A DNA stretch of 64,000 bases from the NCBI RefSeq assembly GCF_026340095.1, contig NZ_JAPEPO010000001.1, positions 62,001-126,000 of the forward strand, given 5' to 3'. The position numbers and the translations under genes were made by a program. The notes under the pieces are model-generated. The model ran no database searches, was not told where the DNA came from, and worked only from the letters and a program-made list of their open reading frames with translations. This document shows, piece by piece, positions 14,891 to 22,449 of this stretch. The DNA is from Streptomyces sp. NBC_01446. Lineage in GTDB: Bacteria; Actinomycetota; Actinomycetes; Streptomycetales; Streptomycetaceae. The stretch's first letter is position 1; each line of letters opens with the position of its first letter.

Positions 14891-16317
14891 TCAACCGAAG
14901 ATGTCGTAGGACCGTCGGTAGATCCCGTCCGTGTGTTCACGGATGTCGCGGTACACGTCGCCCAGGCGCCGGTACAGGTCGTGGTGGGCCTGGTCGGGGG
15001 TGAACTCCGCGCCGGGGCGGACCATCGCGTCGATCGCCTCGTCGAACGTCCGGTACGCGCCGAGTCCGACCGCCGCACAGATCGCGGAGCCGAGCCCCGC
15101 CGCGTTGTTGACCTCGGCACGGTGGGCCGGGACGCCGAAGACGTCGGCGTGGATCTGCATCACCAGGTCGGAGCCGGAGCCGCCGGAGATGACCGTGTGC
15201 CGGTAGGCGGTGCCGAGTTCGGTGGCCATGTGCGTGCCGGTGGCGTGGATGGTCAGGGCGAGCGCTTCGAGGATCGAGCGGTACATGTGGAAGCGGCCCT
15301 GCCGGCCGTCGAATCCGGGGATGGTGCCTTTGCGGTACGGGGCGTCGGTGGGCGCCAGCCAGTCGAGCACCGTCATGAGGCCGTCGCAGCCGGGCGGGAC
15401 CTTCGCGGCCTCGGCGTTCAGGTGGTCCTCGACGGAGAGGCCCGCCGCCCTGGCGCCCGCGACCCCCCTCCTCGCCGAGCAGGTCGCGCAGCCAGCTGAC
15501 CGTCCACATGCCGCGGCGCACGCCGAAGCTCTCGTAGAGGTAGGAGTGCGGCTGCAGGCGTAGTTGGTCCAGAAGTCGGAGGCGTCGGGCATGTTCCTGT
15601 CGCCGACGGTCATGCCGGCCACTTAGGTGCCGAGGGGACCAGGAGCGTGTCGCTGGAGCGCAGTCCGCAGCCCAGGGCCTCGACCGCCTTGTCGTTGGCG
15701 GTCGCCACGACGGGGAGTCCCTCGGGGATGCCGGTGTGGCGGGCCGCGGCGGCGGTCACGGTGCCGAGGACGTTGCCGGGCATCACCAGGCCGAAGAGCA
15801 TCTCGCGCGGGATGCCGGACTTGGCGAGGACGGTGTCGTCGGTCGTCCACTGCCAGGTGTCGGAGTCCAACGGCCATGAGTCGCCCGCGTAGTTGGCGGC
15901 GGTGTCCTGGAAGACGCCGGTCATGCGGCGGCTGATGTAGCCGGAGGACGTCGTGACGTAGCGCGCCTCGGGGAGGGTGTGTTCGTAGGGGCGCGAGACG
16001 CGTGCGTGCATCCAGCTCATGACCGGCTGGGCGAGTGTGCCGTCGGCCTTGAGGACGGCCCGGCGGAAGCGGATCGTGCACAGGCCGACGCCGACGATGT
16101 CGGCCACGTCGCCGGGAAAGCCGGCCATGGCCCGGCGGCTGGCCTCTCCGATCGACGTCCACAGGTCGTCGTCCGGATGTTCCACGACGCCGGGGCCCGG
16201 GGTGGCGTACGGACGCAGGCTCTGCCGTCCCTCGCAGACGGCCCGGCCGTGTTCGTCGAAAACGGTCACCTTCGAGCTCTGGGAGCCGTTGTCGATGCCG
16301 ATGAAGTAGCGAGTCAT
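14891..16317 (-). pseudogene. Broken FGGY-family carbohydrate kinase
   Basis: The N-terminal part (15610-16317) begins with the FGGY/actin-ATPase phosphate loop YFIGIDNGSQSSKV and continues normally to LRSSDTLLV. The C-terminal part (14891-15622) has HTVISGGSGSDLVMQIHADVF, the second ATP-site motif. Between them I see three frame breaks: a missing base near 15638, a missing base near 15554 and an extra G in a G-run near 15468. In the restored frame there is also a TAA at a Tyr position (near 15624). The intact gene would encode about 475 residues for ATP-dependent phosphorylation of a sugar or polyol. Several independent lesions, including a nonsense change, make sequencing error alone unlikely. 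ATG 16317 has GGAG about 8 nt upstream. Confidence 0.85.
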
Positions 16318-16343
16318 GGCCGACTCCGGGGTGCGAGAGAGGA

Positions 16344-16370
16344 GGGGGCCGCCTGCCGTCGGCGGCCCCC
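16344..16370 (-). terminator. Strong hairpin upstream of the kinase pseudogene
   Basis: A perfect 10-bp stem (GGGGGCCGCC at 16344-16353 and GGCGGCCCCC at 16361-16370) encloses a 7-nt loop. No U-tract follows on either strand, as is common in high-GC actinomycetes. It lies just beyond the 3' end of the minus-strand oxidase remnant's upstream neighbour region, between that remnant and the kinase start, so it probably ended transcription from a neighbouring unit. Confidence 0.5.
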
Positions 16371-16387
16371 TGTACGACGGTTGGGGA

Positions 16388-16501
16388 TCAGCCGTCGAGC
16401 GGGAAGATCGTTCCCTTGTTCATGATCCCGTTCGGGTCGAACGCCTCCTTGAGCTTGGCCAGCATGTGGTACGCGCTGCCGTGACCGGCCGCGTCACGGC
16501 C
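16388..16501 (-). pseudogene. C-terminal stub of an FAD-linked oxidase
   Basis: Reading the minus strand back from a stop at 16388-16390 gives about 35 residues including AYHMLAKLKEAFDPNGIMNKGTIFP, the characteristic C-terminus of FAD-linked oxidases of the GlcD/vanillyl-alcohol-oxidase superfamily. No start codon or remaining FAD domain is present upstream; the homology ends near 16500 beside an inverted repeat (CCGTGAC-N7-GTCACGG, 16479-16499). It lies downstream-oriented next to a broken sugar kinase, so both may come from one lost polyol/sugar-acid operon. Confidence 0.7.
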
Positions 16502-16592
16502 TCGGCGGGACGCTACCCACCGGCGGGCATACCGCCCAACCCCTTTCAGCTGCGCGCTCGGGCGGTGCGGCCCACTCAGCCGCGCTGCCCGC

Positions 16593-17360
16593 TCAGGCGT
16601 TGGGGTCGAAGGGTATGCCCGCCGGCTCGGCCTTCTCGAGGTGGTAGTTGAAGTTGCCGTCCTTGAGGCCGAAGACGGCGCTGCCGAAGTCGGCCTGGCT
16701 CAGCTTCTCCCGCAGGCCCGAGGGGTAGCCGTTCCAGCCGACGAGGCTCGGGAACTGCCAGGTGTGGCGGTGGTTCTCCGGCGGCTCGTCGTTGGCGGTC
16801 GCGGGGCGAAAACAGTGCGTGCCCAGGCCGTCCTTGTGATAGACGGCCTTGGGGTGGGTTCCGTCCCAGCGGATCTGGTCACTGCTGTACACACTGAAGT
16901 TGCCGTGGGCCGACGTGGACACGTACTTGGCCTCGTTGTTCTGCACCCACACCACGACGTGCTCCCAGTCGTTGCGGTGCCCGCCGAGGCCGCTACCCGC
17001 GACCGCCTGATCCTTCTCGAAGTACAGGCCGTACATGATGGCGCACCAGCCGTTGTTGCACTTGGAGCGGGCGTATCCGTTGGTGCTGTCGAGGTCCCAG
17101 GAGTCGTGGCACTGGCCGTTGACGGCCCCGGACGGCTTGAGACCGGGGTTGATGGTGCCGTCCGGTCCGATGGCGGGCGTCGGGTAACAGCCGTCACCGT
17201 CGTAGTCGTAGGCAGGTTGGAACGTCTGCTCCAGGCCGTCCGCGTTGGCGGGCAGCGCCGGGGGCGGGTCCGCGAGCGCGATGCCCGGGAAGACGATGAC
17301 CAGCGCGACGGCGCTGCCGAGGGTGAGCGCCGCTCTGCGGATCCGCGAGCTCTTCTTCAC
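16593..17360 (-). CDS. NPP1/NLP-family secreted cytolysin-like protein
   Basis: A 255-residue secreted protein. An N-terminal signal peptide (KKSSRIRR, hydrophobic core, cleavage after ALA near residue 31) precedes an NLP (Nep1-like protein) domain. The family heptapeptide GHRHDWE appears as GHRNDWE, followed by HVVVWV; four to six Cys could form disulfides. Plant-associated microbes use NLPs to bind sphingolipids and lyse dicot membranes; saprophytic Streptomyces also carry them with unknown roles. GTG 17360 was chosen because AGGAGG lies 5 nt upstream. The gene is intact although both flanks hold gene remnants. An imperfect 12-bp hairpin follows the stop (about 16560-16590). Confidence 0.87.
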   Translation of the reverse strand: MKKSSRIRRAALTLGSAVALVIVFPGIALADPPPALPANADGLEQTFQPAYDYDGDGCYPTPAIGPDGTINPGLKPSGAVNGQCHDSWDLDSTNGYARSKCNNGWCAIMYGLYFEKDQAVAGSGLGGHRNDWEHVVVWVQNNEAKYVSTSAHGNFSVYSSDQIRWDGTHPKAVYHKDGLGTHCFRPATANDEPPENHRHTWQFPSLVGWNGYPSGLREKLSQADFGSAVFGLKDGNFNYHLEKAEPAGIPFDPNA

Positions 17361-17492
17361 TGCGTCCTCCTGATGAACCGTGGGGGGTCGGACACGCACG
17401 ACCCAATCTGGCATGCCCTCGTCATCATCCGCGCCTCAATTGCCCAGCGAACCCCAGCTGTGTGGCGCGGTGATGAAGAGTCCGTGCCGTCG

Positions 17493-17651
17493 TCAACAGG
17501 CGGTCAGATCCCTCACGTTGACCGAGTCGGCCATCGCCTGCATGCCCTTGTCATTGGAGTGCAAGTGGTCGCCGCCGTCGAAGACCGGAAGGATCCGCTC
17601 GTGGTCGTAGGGGCTGCGCAGGGTGCGGTCGAAGTCAGTGACCGCGTCGAA
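17493..17651 (-). pseudogene. C-terminal stub of an SGNH/GDSL hydrolase
   Basis: About 52 residues on the minus strand end at a stop at 17493 and contain LPVFDGGDHLHSNDKGMQAMAD, the catalytic Asp-x-x-His block (block V) of SGNH/GDSL esterases. Upstream the reading frame continues without any resemblance to the family and runs antisense into the GH36 stub, so the N-terminal catalytic Ser part is lost. The breakpoint is near 17651-17669. Confidence 0.75.
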
Positions 17652-17668
17652 CTCCCCGCTGCCCCTCG

Positions 17669-17917
17669 GTGGTGCAGTACACCGCGCCGGACGCCGCGGA
17701 GACCCTGCTGCTCGCGTGGCGGCGCACCTCCCGCCATGGAAGCCCACAACCACCCGTGCGCCTGAGGGGATTGACTCCCCAGTCCCGCTACCGCGACGCA
17801 CGCACCGGTGCGGTGCACCATGCCGCCGTACTCACCGAGTACGGAATGCACCTCGACCTGCCGCCCGGCGACTGGTCCAGCGCGGCCGTGCACTTGATCC
17901 GCGAGACGGAGGGCTGA
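17669..17917 (+). pseudogene. C-terminal stub of a GH36 alpha-galactosidase
   Basis: An 82-codon stretch with VRLRGLTPQSRYRDARTG, AAVLTEYGMHLDLP and GDWSSAAVHLIR, the C-terminal beta-sandwich of family-36 alpha-galactosidases (about 700 residues when complete). The catalytic barrel is absent; the preceding sequence is the inverted GDSL remnant. A nominal GTG at 17669 has no clear ribosome-binding site. The stub shows that this locus once held a carbohydrate-degrading gene, consistent with the CebR-type operator about 100 bp downstream. Confidence 0.8.
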
Positions 17918-17966
17918 GCCCCCGCACCAGTCCGGTCTCAGCAGGGCATGTCAGCAAGACATCACA

Positions 17967-17996
17967 TTGGCATGGACCTGTCCATGATCCTTCGAT
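17967..17996 (+). promoter_or_regulatory. Possible promoter of the S1 protease gene, with palindrome
   Basis: TTGGCA (17967-17972) and TTCGAT (17991-17996) are 18 nt apart and could be -35/-10 elements. Between them lies a perfect palindrome CATGGAC-CT-GTCCATG (17971-17986), which could bind a regulator. The exact promoter is a guess. Confidence 0.3.
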
Positions 17997-18017
17997 AGGC
18001 TCCCAGCGGGCATTTCC

Positions 18018-18031
18018 TGGGAGCGCTCCCA
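18018..18031. promoter_or_regulatory. CebR-type operator TGGGAGCGCTCCCA
   Basis: An exact match to the 14-bp CebR box of Streptomyces, embedded in the 18-bp perfect palindrome CCTGGGAGCGCTCCCAGG (18016-18033). CebR is the LacI-family repressor of cellobiose/cellotriose uptake and cellulase genes. The box lies 51 bp upstream of the protease start and 100 bp downstream of the GH36 stub. Regulation of the protease by a cello-oligosaccharide repressor is an inference; no cebR gene is in the window. Confidence 0.7.
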
Positions 18032-18081
18032 GGCTTTGCTGTTCCACCCCCACGATGCTGGAACAACGAAGGGCCAACCCC

Positions 18082-19227
18082 ATGAGACGCACGAAACCCC
18101 TGCGCATCGCCCTGTCCGCGTTACTCGTCGCCGGAGTGTCGGCCGGGTTCGTACCGGCCTCGGCCGGTGCCGCCACCCCCGCGGACCAGAAGGCACCGGC
18201 CTCCGGAGCCATGCTCGCCGCCATGCAGCGCGACTTCGGCCTCACCAAGAGCCAGGCCGAGGCCCGGCTGAGCGCGGAGAAGAAGGCCACGGCCGTCGAA
18301 GGAAAGGCACGGCGAGCCGCCGGATCGTCCTACGGCGGCGCCTGGTTCACACCGGAGAGCGGCCGCTTGACCGTGGCCGTCACCGACCGGAACAAGGCCA
18401 CGGCCGTACGGTCGACGGGCGCCGAGGCCAAGCTCGTGAAGTACAGCGCCAAGCAGCTCGACGCGGCCAAAGAACGCATCGACGCCCTCAAGGCGCCCAA
18501 GGGCGTGGCAAGTTGGCACGTCGATCCGGCGTCCAACCGGATCGTGATCGAAACCCTGGCCAGACGGCAGGGCGACAACGATGTCAAGAACTTCCTCGCA
18601 CAGGCCCGCGAGGCCGGCCCCGTCACCGTGGAGAGGACGGCCCACGCGCCCCGCACCCTCGCCGCCGGCACGGTCGGAGGGGACCCCTACTACACAGGCA
18701 ACGTCCGCTGCTCGATCGGCTTCTCGGTGAACGGCGGATTCGTCACGGCCGGTCACTGCAGCGGCGCCGGCGCCGCCGTGAACGGCTGGGACGGCTCGTA
18801 CATCGGCAACTTCCAGGGGTCGTCGTTCCCGGACAACGACTACGCCTGGGTCAACGTCGGCAGCGGCTGGTGGACCGTCCCCGTGGTCCTCGGCTGGGGC
18901 ACCGTCCCGGACCAGTTGGTGCGCGGCTCGGCCGAGGCGCCGATCGGGGCGTCCATCTGCCGTTCGGGCTCCACCTCGCACTGGCACTGCGGCAATGTGC
19001 TGGCCAAGAACGAGACCGTGAACTACAGCCAGGGCGCGGTGCACGAGATGACCAAGACGAACGTGTGCGCCGAACCGGGTGACTCCGGCGGCTCGTTCAT
19101 CAGCGGTGACCAGGCCCAGGGTGTCACCTCGGGCGGCTGGGGCGACTGCTCCGGCGGCGGTGAGACCTGGTACCAGCCGATCAACGAGATCCTCAACCGG
19201 TACGGCCTGACGCTGACCACGGCCTGA
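18082..19227 (+). CDS. Streptogrisin-type secreted S1 serine protease
   Basis: A 381-residue prepro-protease. The signal peptide ends near residue 31 (ASAGAA). A propeptide of the alpha-lytic type follows (about 40-195, with MQRDFGLTKSQAEARL). The mature chymotrypsin-like domain holds the triad His in TAGHC, Asp in PDNDYAW and Ser in PGDSGGSF. Cys pairs around CSIGF/GHC and CRSG/HWHC match streptogrisin disulfides. There is no C-terminal binding domain, as in SGPA/B/D. ATG 18082 has GAAGGG about 8 nt upstream. Promoter region carries a CebR-type box; a strong terminator follows. Confidence 0.92.
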   Translation: MRRTKPLRIALSALLVAGVSAGFVPASAGAATPADQKAPASGAMLAAMQRDFGLTKSQAEARLSAEKKATAVEGKARRAAGSSYGGAWFTPESGRLTVAVTDRNKATAVRSTGAEAKLVKYSAKQLDAAKERIDALKAPKGVASWHVDPASNRIVIETLARRQGDNDVKNFLAQAREAGPVTVERTAHAPRTLAAGTVGGDPYYTGNVRCSIGFSVNGGFVTAGHCSGAGAAVNGWDGSYIGNFQGSSFPDNDYAWVNVGSGWWTVPVVLGWGTVPDQLVRGSAEAPIGASICRSGSTSHWHCGNVLAKNETVNYSQGAVHEMTKTNVCAEPGDSGGSFISGDQAQGVTSGGWGDCSGGGETWYQPINEILNRYGLTLTTA

Positions 19228-19245
19228 CCGCCACACTGAGGAGTT

Positions 19246-19289
19246 GGGCTCGGTACGGCGTCGCAGGCGCCGCCCGCCGTACCGAGTCC
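19246..19289 (+). terminator. Terminator hairpin after the S1 protease gene
   Basis: A 12-bp perfect stem (CTCGGTACGGCG at 19249-19260 with CGCCGTACCGAG at 19275-19286), extendable to 15 bp with one G-T pair, encloses a 14-nt loop and begins 19 nt after the protease stop. Confidence 0.8.
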
Positions 19290-19469
19290 CCCGCACTTCT
19301 GCCCCAACGCGCAGTCACCGCACGCTAGATGGCCCCGCGCCCCTCACTGACAGCCCCGCGCGAAGGCGTGGCCGGTGACATACTCGCAAGGTCCCTCACG
19401 GCCTGACCCAGGGCGCACGCAGCGGTCCCGGCGAGTCGGTCAGCGATCTAGTACACGCTGGAGTCACGC

Positions 19470-20255
19470 ATGACGGCACAGTCCTCCGGAAGCCGTATCG
19501 ACACGAGCAGGGCCCACCCGGCGCGTGTCTACGACTGGCTGCTGGGCGGCAAGGACAACTATCCGGTCGATCAGGAGGTCGCGGAGAAGCTGCCGCCGGA
19601 GTCGCGCCTCAATGCCCAGCGCAACCGCGCGTTCATGCACCGTGCGGCGGCCTGGCTGGCGGGCAACGGCATCGACCAGTTCCTCGACGTCGGCACGGGC
19701 ATCCCGACGGAACCGAACCTGCACCAGATCGTGCAGGGCATCGTGCCGTCGGCGCGGGTCGCGTACACCGACAACGACCCCATCGTGCTGCGGCACGCGG
19801 AGGCGCTGCTGGTCAGCACTCCCCAGGGGGCGACCGACTACATCGAGGCAGACGTCCGTCAGCCCGAGGTCATCCTCGACCACGCCCGTACGTTCCTGGA
19901 CTTCACCCGGCCCCTCGCGCTGTCGATGCTCGCCCTGATGCACTTCATCACCGATGAGGAGGACCCCTACAGTCTTGCGCGGCCCCTCATCGACGCCCTT
20001 CCCTCGGGCAGTTACTTCGTGTTCTCCCACGGCACCACCGATGAGCACCCGCACCTCGCGAAGACGGTGAAGAACACATACCGGCAGGGCGAGATCCCGC
20101 TGCGGATGCGAACGCGGGCCGAGGTCGAGCCGTTCTTCGAGGGCCTGGAGCTGGTGGAGCCGGGGCTGGTCACGGCGACGAGGTGGTACAAGGACACACC
20201 CGCACCCGAGAAGGAGCTGAGCGGCTTCTACGTCGGGGTCGCTCGCGTGCCCTAG
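19470..20255 (+). CDS. DUF574/SAV2177-type SAM-dependent methyltransferase
   Basis: A 261-residue methyltransferase-fold protein typical of the large DUF574 (Methyltransf_19) family expanded in Streptomyces. The family N-terminus ARVYDWLLGGKDNYPVD is followed by motif I QFLDVGTGIPTEPNLHQ, DNDPIVLRHAEALL (motif II Asp) and FVFSHGTTDEHP. All expected SAM-binding elements are present. No substrate is known for most members. Its stop codon overlaps the stop of the converging monooxygenase gene (CTAG), so the two genes share a 3' end. Confidence 0.92.
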   Translation: MTAQSSGSRIDTSRAHPARVYDWLLGGKDNYPVDQEVAEKLPPESRLNAQRNRAFMHRAAAWLAGNGIDQFLDVGTGIPTEPNLHQIVQGIVPSARVAYTDNDPIVLRHAEALLVSTPQGATDYIEADVRQPEVILDHARTFLDFTRPLALSMLALMHFITDEEDPYSLARPLIDALPSGSYFVFSHGTTDEHPHLAKTVKNTYRQGEIPLRMRTRAEVEPFFEGLELVEPGLVTATRWYKDTPAPEKELSGFYVGVARVP

Positions 20256-21673
20256 AGGCCCATCCGTCGCGCGTACTCCGCGAGACCGTCGGCCGTGTCG
20301 CCCGCCCACCCCACGTAGCCGTCGGGCCGGACCAGGTACACGCCCGTGCCGTACGCCTCGCGGTCCGGGATGCGGGCGGTGGGGACGCCGAGCGCGGGGA
20401 GTTCGGCGTCCGAGCCCACCGTGAGCAGCGTCCATTGCGGGCCGCGGAAGGTGTCGAAGAGCCGGACTCCGTCCACCGTTGCGTCCGGCGCCCGGTCGCC
20501 CGCGCGCACCGGGCCCGCGGTCGTGCGGGTGTCCACGGCGAGGGTCGATTCGCGGTAGCCCAGACCCAGTTGACGGGTCGCCTCGCCGCGGCGGATCTCT
20601 CCGCGGTGCACGCCCGTCGAGATGCCGAGCATGTGCGCGGCGACGGGGCGGCGCTCCTCCTCGTACGTCTCGACGAGGGAGTCCGGGGCGCCGTCGCGCA
20701 GCACCGCGCCCAGCTTCCACCCCAGGTTGTACACGTCCTGGACGCTGGTGTTCAGCCCCTGGCCCCCGGCCGGTGAGTGGACGTGCGCGGCGTCACCGGC
20801 CAGGAGGACGCGCCCCGCGCGGAAGCGGTCGGCCAGCGCGGCCCGGGGCCGGAAGTCCGATGCCCAGCGCACTTCGGTCACGTCCTCGGGGGCCAGATGG
20901 GAGCGCGCGGCGACCACCTCGCGGATGCCGTCGAGGGAGAGGTCGGGCACCGTTCCCTCGGGGAACTGCGCGGTCACCTGGAAGTCCTCGATGCCGGCGA
21001 GCGGGCAGATCGCGAGGAAGCCGTCGCCCCCCTCGCGGGGCGGGAACACATGCCAGTTGTCGCGGTCGAGGCCGGTGATGCGCACATCCCCCACGAGCAT
21101 CGGATGCGGGTCGACGGTCTCGCCGGTCATGCCGATGCCCAGCGCGCGGCGCACGGCCGAGCGGCCGCCGTCGGCCGCGACGGCGTACCGCGCGCGGACC
21201 GGATCTCCGGCGGCGAAGTGCGCGGTCACCGTGTCCGCGTCCTGTTCCACCGCCACCAGTTCACGGCCGAACTCCACCCGCCCGCCCAGCTCGGAGAGCC
21301 TCTCGAACAGGATCTGCTGCGTGCGCCACTGCGGCACCATCCACGGCTCGGTGTACGGGGAGTCGTCGCTCGCCTCCCCCGGGTCGAACATCCTGTGCTC
21401 GCCGACCCGCGCGCCGTCCTGCCAGATCATGCCGACGGGGTAGGGGCCACCGGCGGCGTGGATCGCGTCCAGCACGCCGAGATCGTGGAACACCTCCCTG
21501 GTGCGTGGCTGGATCCCCTTGCCCCGCGACCCGGGGAAGAGCGCGTCGGCGCGCTCGACGACGAGGGCGTCGACCCCTCGCCGGGCGAGATCGACGGCGA
21601 GGGCGAGGCCGGTCGGTCCGGCGCCGACGACGAGGACCTCGGTGTGCGTGTTCGCGTCTGTGCGGGTGTCCAT
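20252..21673 (-). CDS. FAD-dependent aromatic monooxygenase (PgaE/Rox-like)
   Basis: A 473-residue class A flavoprotein hydroxylase. The N-terminal Rossmann motif VLVVGAGPTGLALAVDLARRG, the second motif with YAVAADGGRSAVRRALG (DG motif) and RVLLAGDAAHVHSPAGGQGLN (GD motif) are all present; a thioredoxin-like C-terminal domain (about 385-473) is typical of anthracycline/rifampicin/tetracycline-acting hydroxylases. ATG 21673 has AAGGAG about 7 nt upstream. It is divergent from a TetR gene with two palindromic operators between, so it is probably an inducible detoxification enzyme; substrate unknown. Confidence 0.88.
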   Translation of the reverse strand: MDTRTDANTHTEVLVVGAGPTGLALAVDLARRGVDALVVERADALFPGSRGKGIQPRTREVFHDLGVLDAIHAAGGPYPVGMIWQDGARVGEHRMFDPGEASDDSPYTEPWMVPQWRTQQILFERLSELGGRVEFGRELVAVEQDADTVTAHFAAGDPVRARYAVAADGGRSAVRRALGIGMTGETVDPHPMLVGDVRITGLDRDNWHVFPPREGGDGFLAICPLAGIEDFQVTAQFPEGTVPDLSLDGIREVVAARSHLAPEDVTEVRWASDFRPRAALADRFRAGRVLLAGDAAHVHSPAGGQGLNTSVQDVYNLGWKLGAVLRDGAPDSLVETYEEERRPVAAHMLGISTGVHRGEIRRGEATRQLGLGYRESTLAVDTRTTAGPVRAGDRAPDATVDGVRLFDTFRGPQWTLLTVGSDAELPALGVPTARIPDREAYGTGVYLVRPDGYVGWAGDTADGLAEYARRMGL

Positions 21674-21682
21674 GACCAGCTC

Positions 21683-21697
21683 CTTAACGCCGTTAAG
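21683..21697. promoter_or_regulatory. TetR operator 1
   Basis: Palindrome CTTAACGCCGTTAAG in the divergent promoter region, directly before the monooxygenase Shine-Dalgarno. Its core TTAACG-N-CGTTAA recurs 36 bp away. Confidence 0.75.
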
Positions 21698-21718
21698 TTC
21701 AATGCTTCGCAGCATGCG

Positions 21719-21733
21719 CTTAACGGCGTTAAA
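21719..21733. promoter_or_regulatory. TetR operator 2
   Basis: Second copy of the core (CTTAACGGCGTTAAA), 10 bp upstream of the TetR start. The 36-bp centre-to-centre distance of the two copies and their position explain repression of both divergent genes. Confidence 0.75.
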
Positions 21734-21742
21734 CTGTCAAGT

Positions 21743-22393
21743 GTGGCTACCCAGAGATCCCCCAAGCTGGACAAGACGCAGGTCGTCGACACCGCGCTGC
21801 GCCTGCTCAACGACGTCGGCCTCGACGGCCTCACGCTCCGCGCCATCGCCAAGGAGCTGAACGTCCAGGCGCCCGCGCTGTACTGGCACTTCAAGAACAA
21901 GCAGGAACTGCTGGACGAGATGGCGACGGAGATGTACCGCCGCATGACGGCAGCCGACCCGCTCGCGCCCGACGCCACCTGGCAGGAGCGCCTGCTGACG
22001 TCGAACCGCGGACTGCGCACCGCGCTCCTGAGCCACCGCGACGGCGCCAAGGTCTTCAGCGGCTCACGCTTCACCGGCACGCTGCACGCGGTCGAGATGG
22101 AGCGGACGCTGCGTCTTTTCACCGCCGCCGGGTTCACGCTCACCCAGGCGGTGCGGGCCACCACGACCGCGTACATGTACACCCTCGGTTTCGTCACCGA
22201 GGAGCAGGGCGTTCAGCCCTTGCCGGGCGAGCGCCGCGAAGGGTACGACATCGACGAACGCGCCCGCCGGATGGCCGACTTCCCCCTGTCGGCCGCGGCG
22301 GGCGCGGAGATCTTCGAGGACTACGAGCAGCACTTCGAGGACGGTCTCGCCCTCGTGATCGCGGGGATCGAAGCACGCTACGGGATGGCCTGA
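21743..22393 (+). CDS. TetR-family regulator (TetR/tetracycline-repressor subclass)
   Basis: A 216-residue repressor. The HTH at about 10-55 reads QVVDTALRLLNDVGLDGLTLRAIAKELNVQAPALYWHFKNKQELLDEM, with the TetR-proper style (APALYWH). The C-terminal ligand domain is of the TetR_C type (tetracycline repressor-like), with TTTAYMYTLGFVTEEQ. GTG 21743 was chosen at the edge of the operator; an alternative GTG at 21741 is out of frame. It probably represses the divergent monooxygenase gene and itself through the two TTAACG-N-CGTTAA sites, responding to the aromatic substrate. Confidence 0.9.
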   Translation: MATQRSPKLDKTQVVDTALRLLNDVGLDGLTLRAIAKELNVQAPALYWHFKNKQELLDEMATEMYRRMTAADPLAPDATWQERLLTSNRGLRTALLSHRDGAKVFSGSRFTGTLHAVEMERTLRLFTAAGFTLTQAVRATTTAYMYTLGFVTEEQGVQPLPGERREGYDIDERARRMADFPLSAAAGAEIFEDYEQHFEDGLALVIAGIEARYGMA

Positions 22394-22449
22394 GAAGCTA
22401 CTGTCGAAAGGGACTCCTGCGGCGGCGCACTCTCCGCAGCCCGCCGGGC

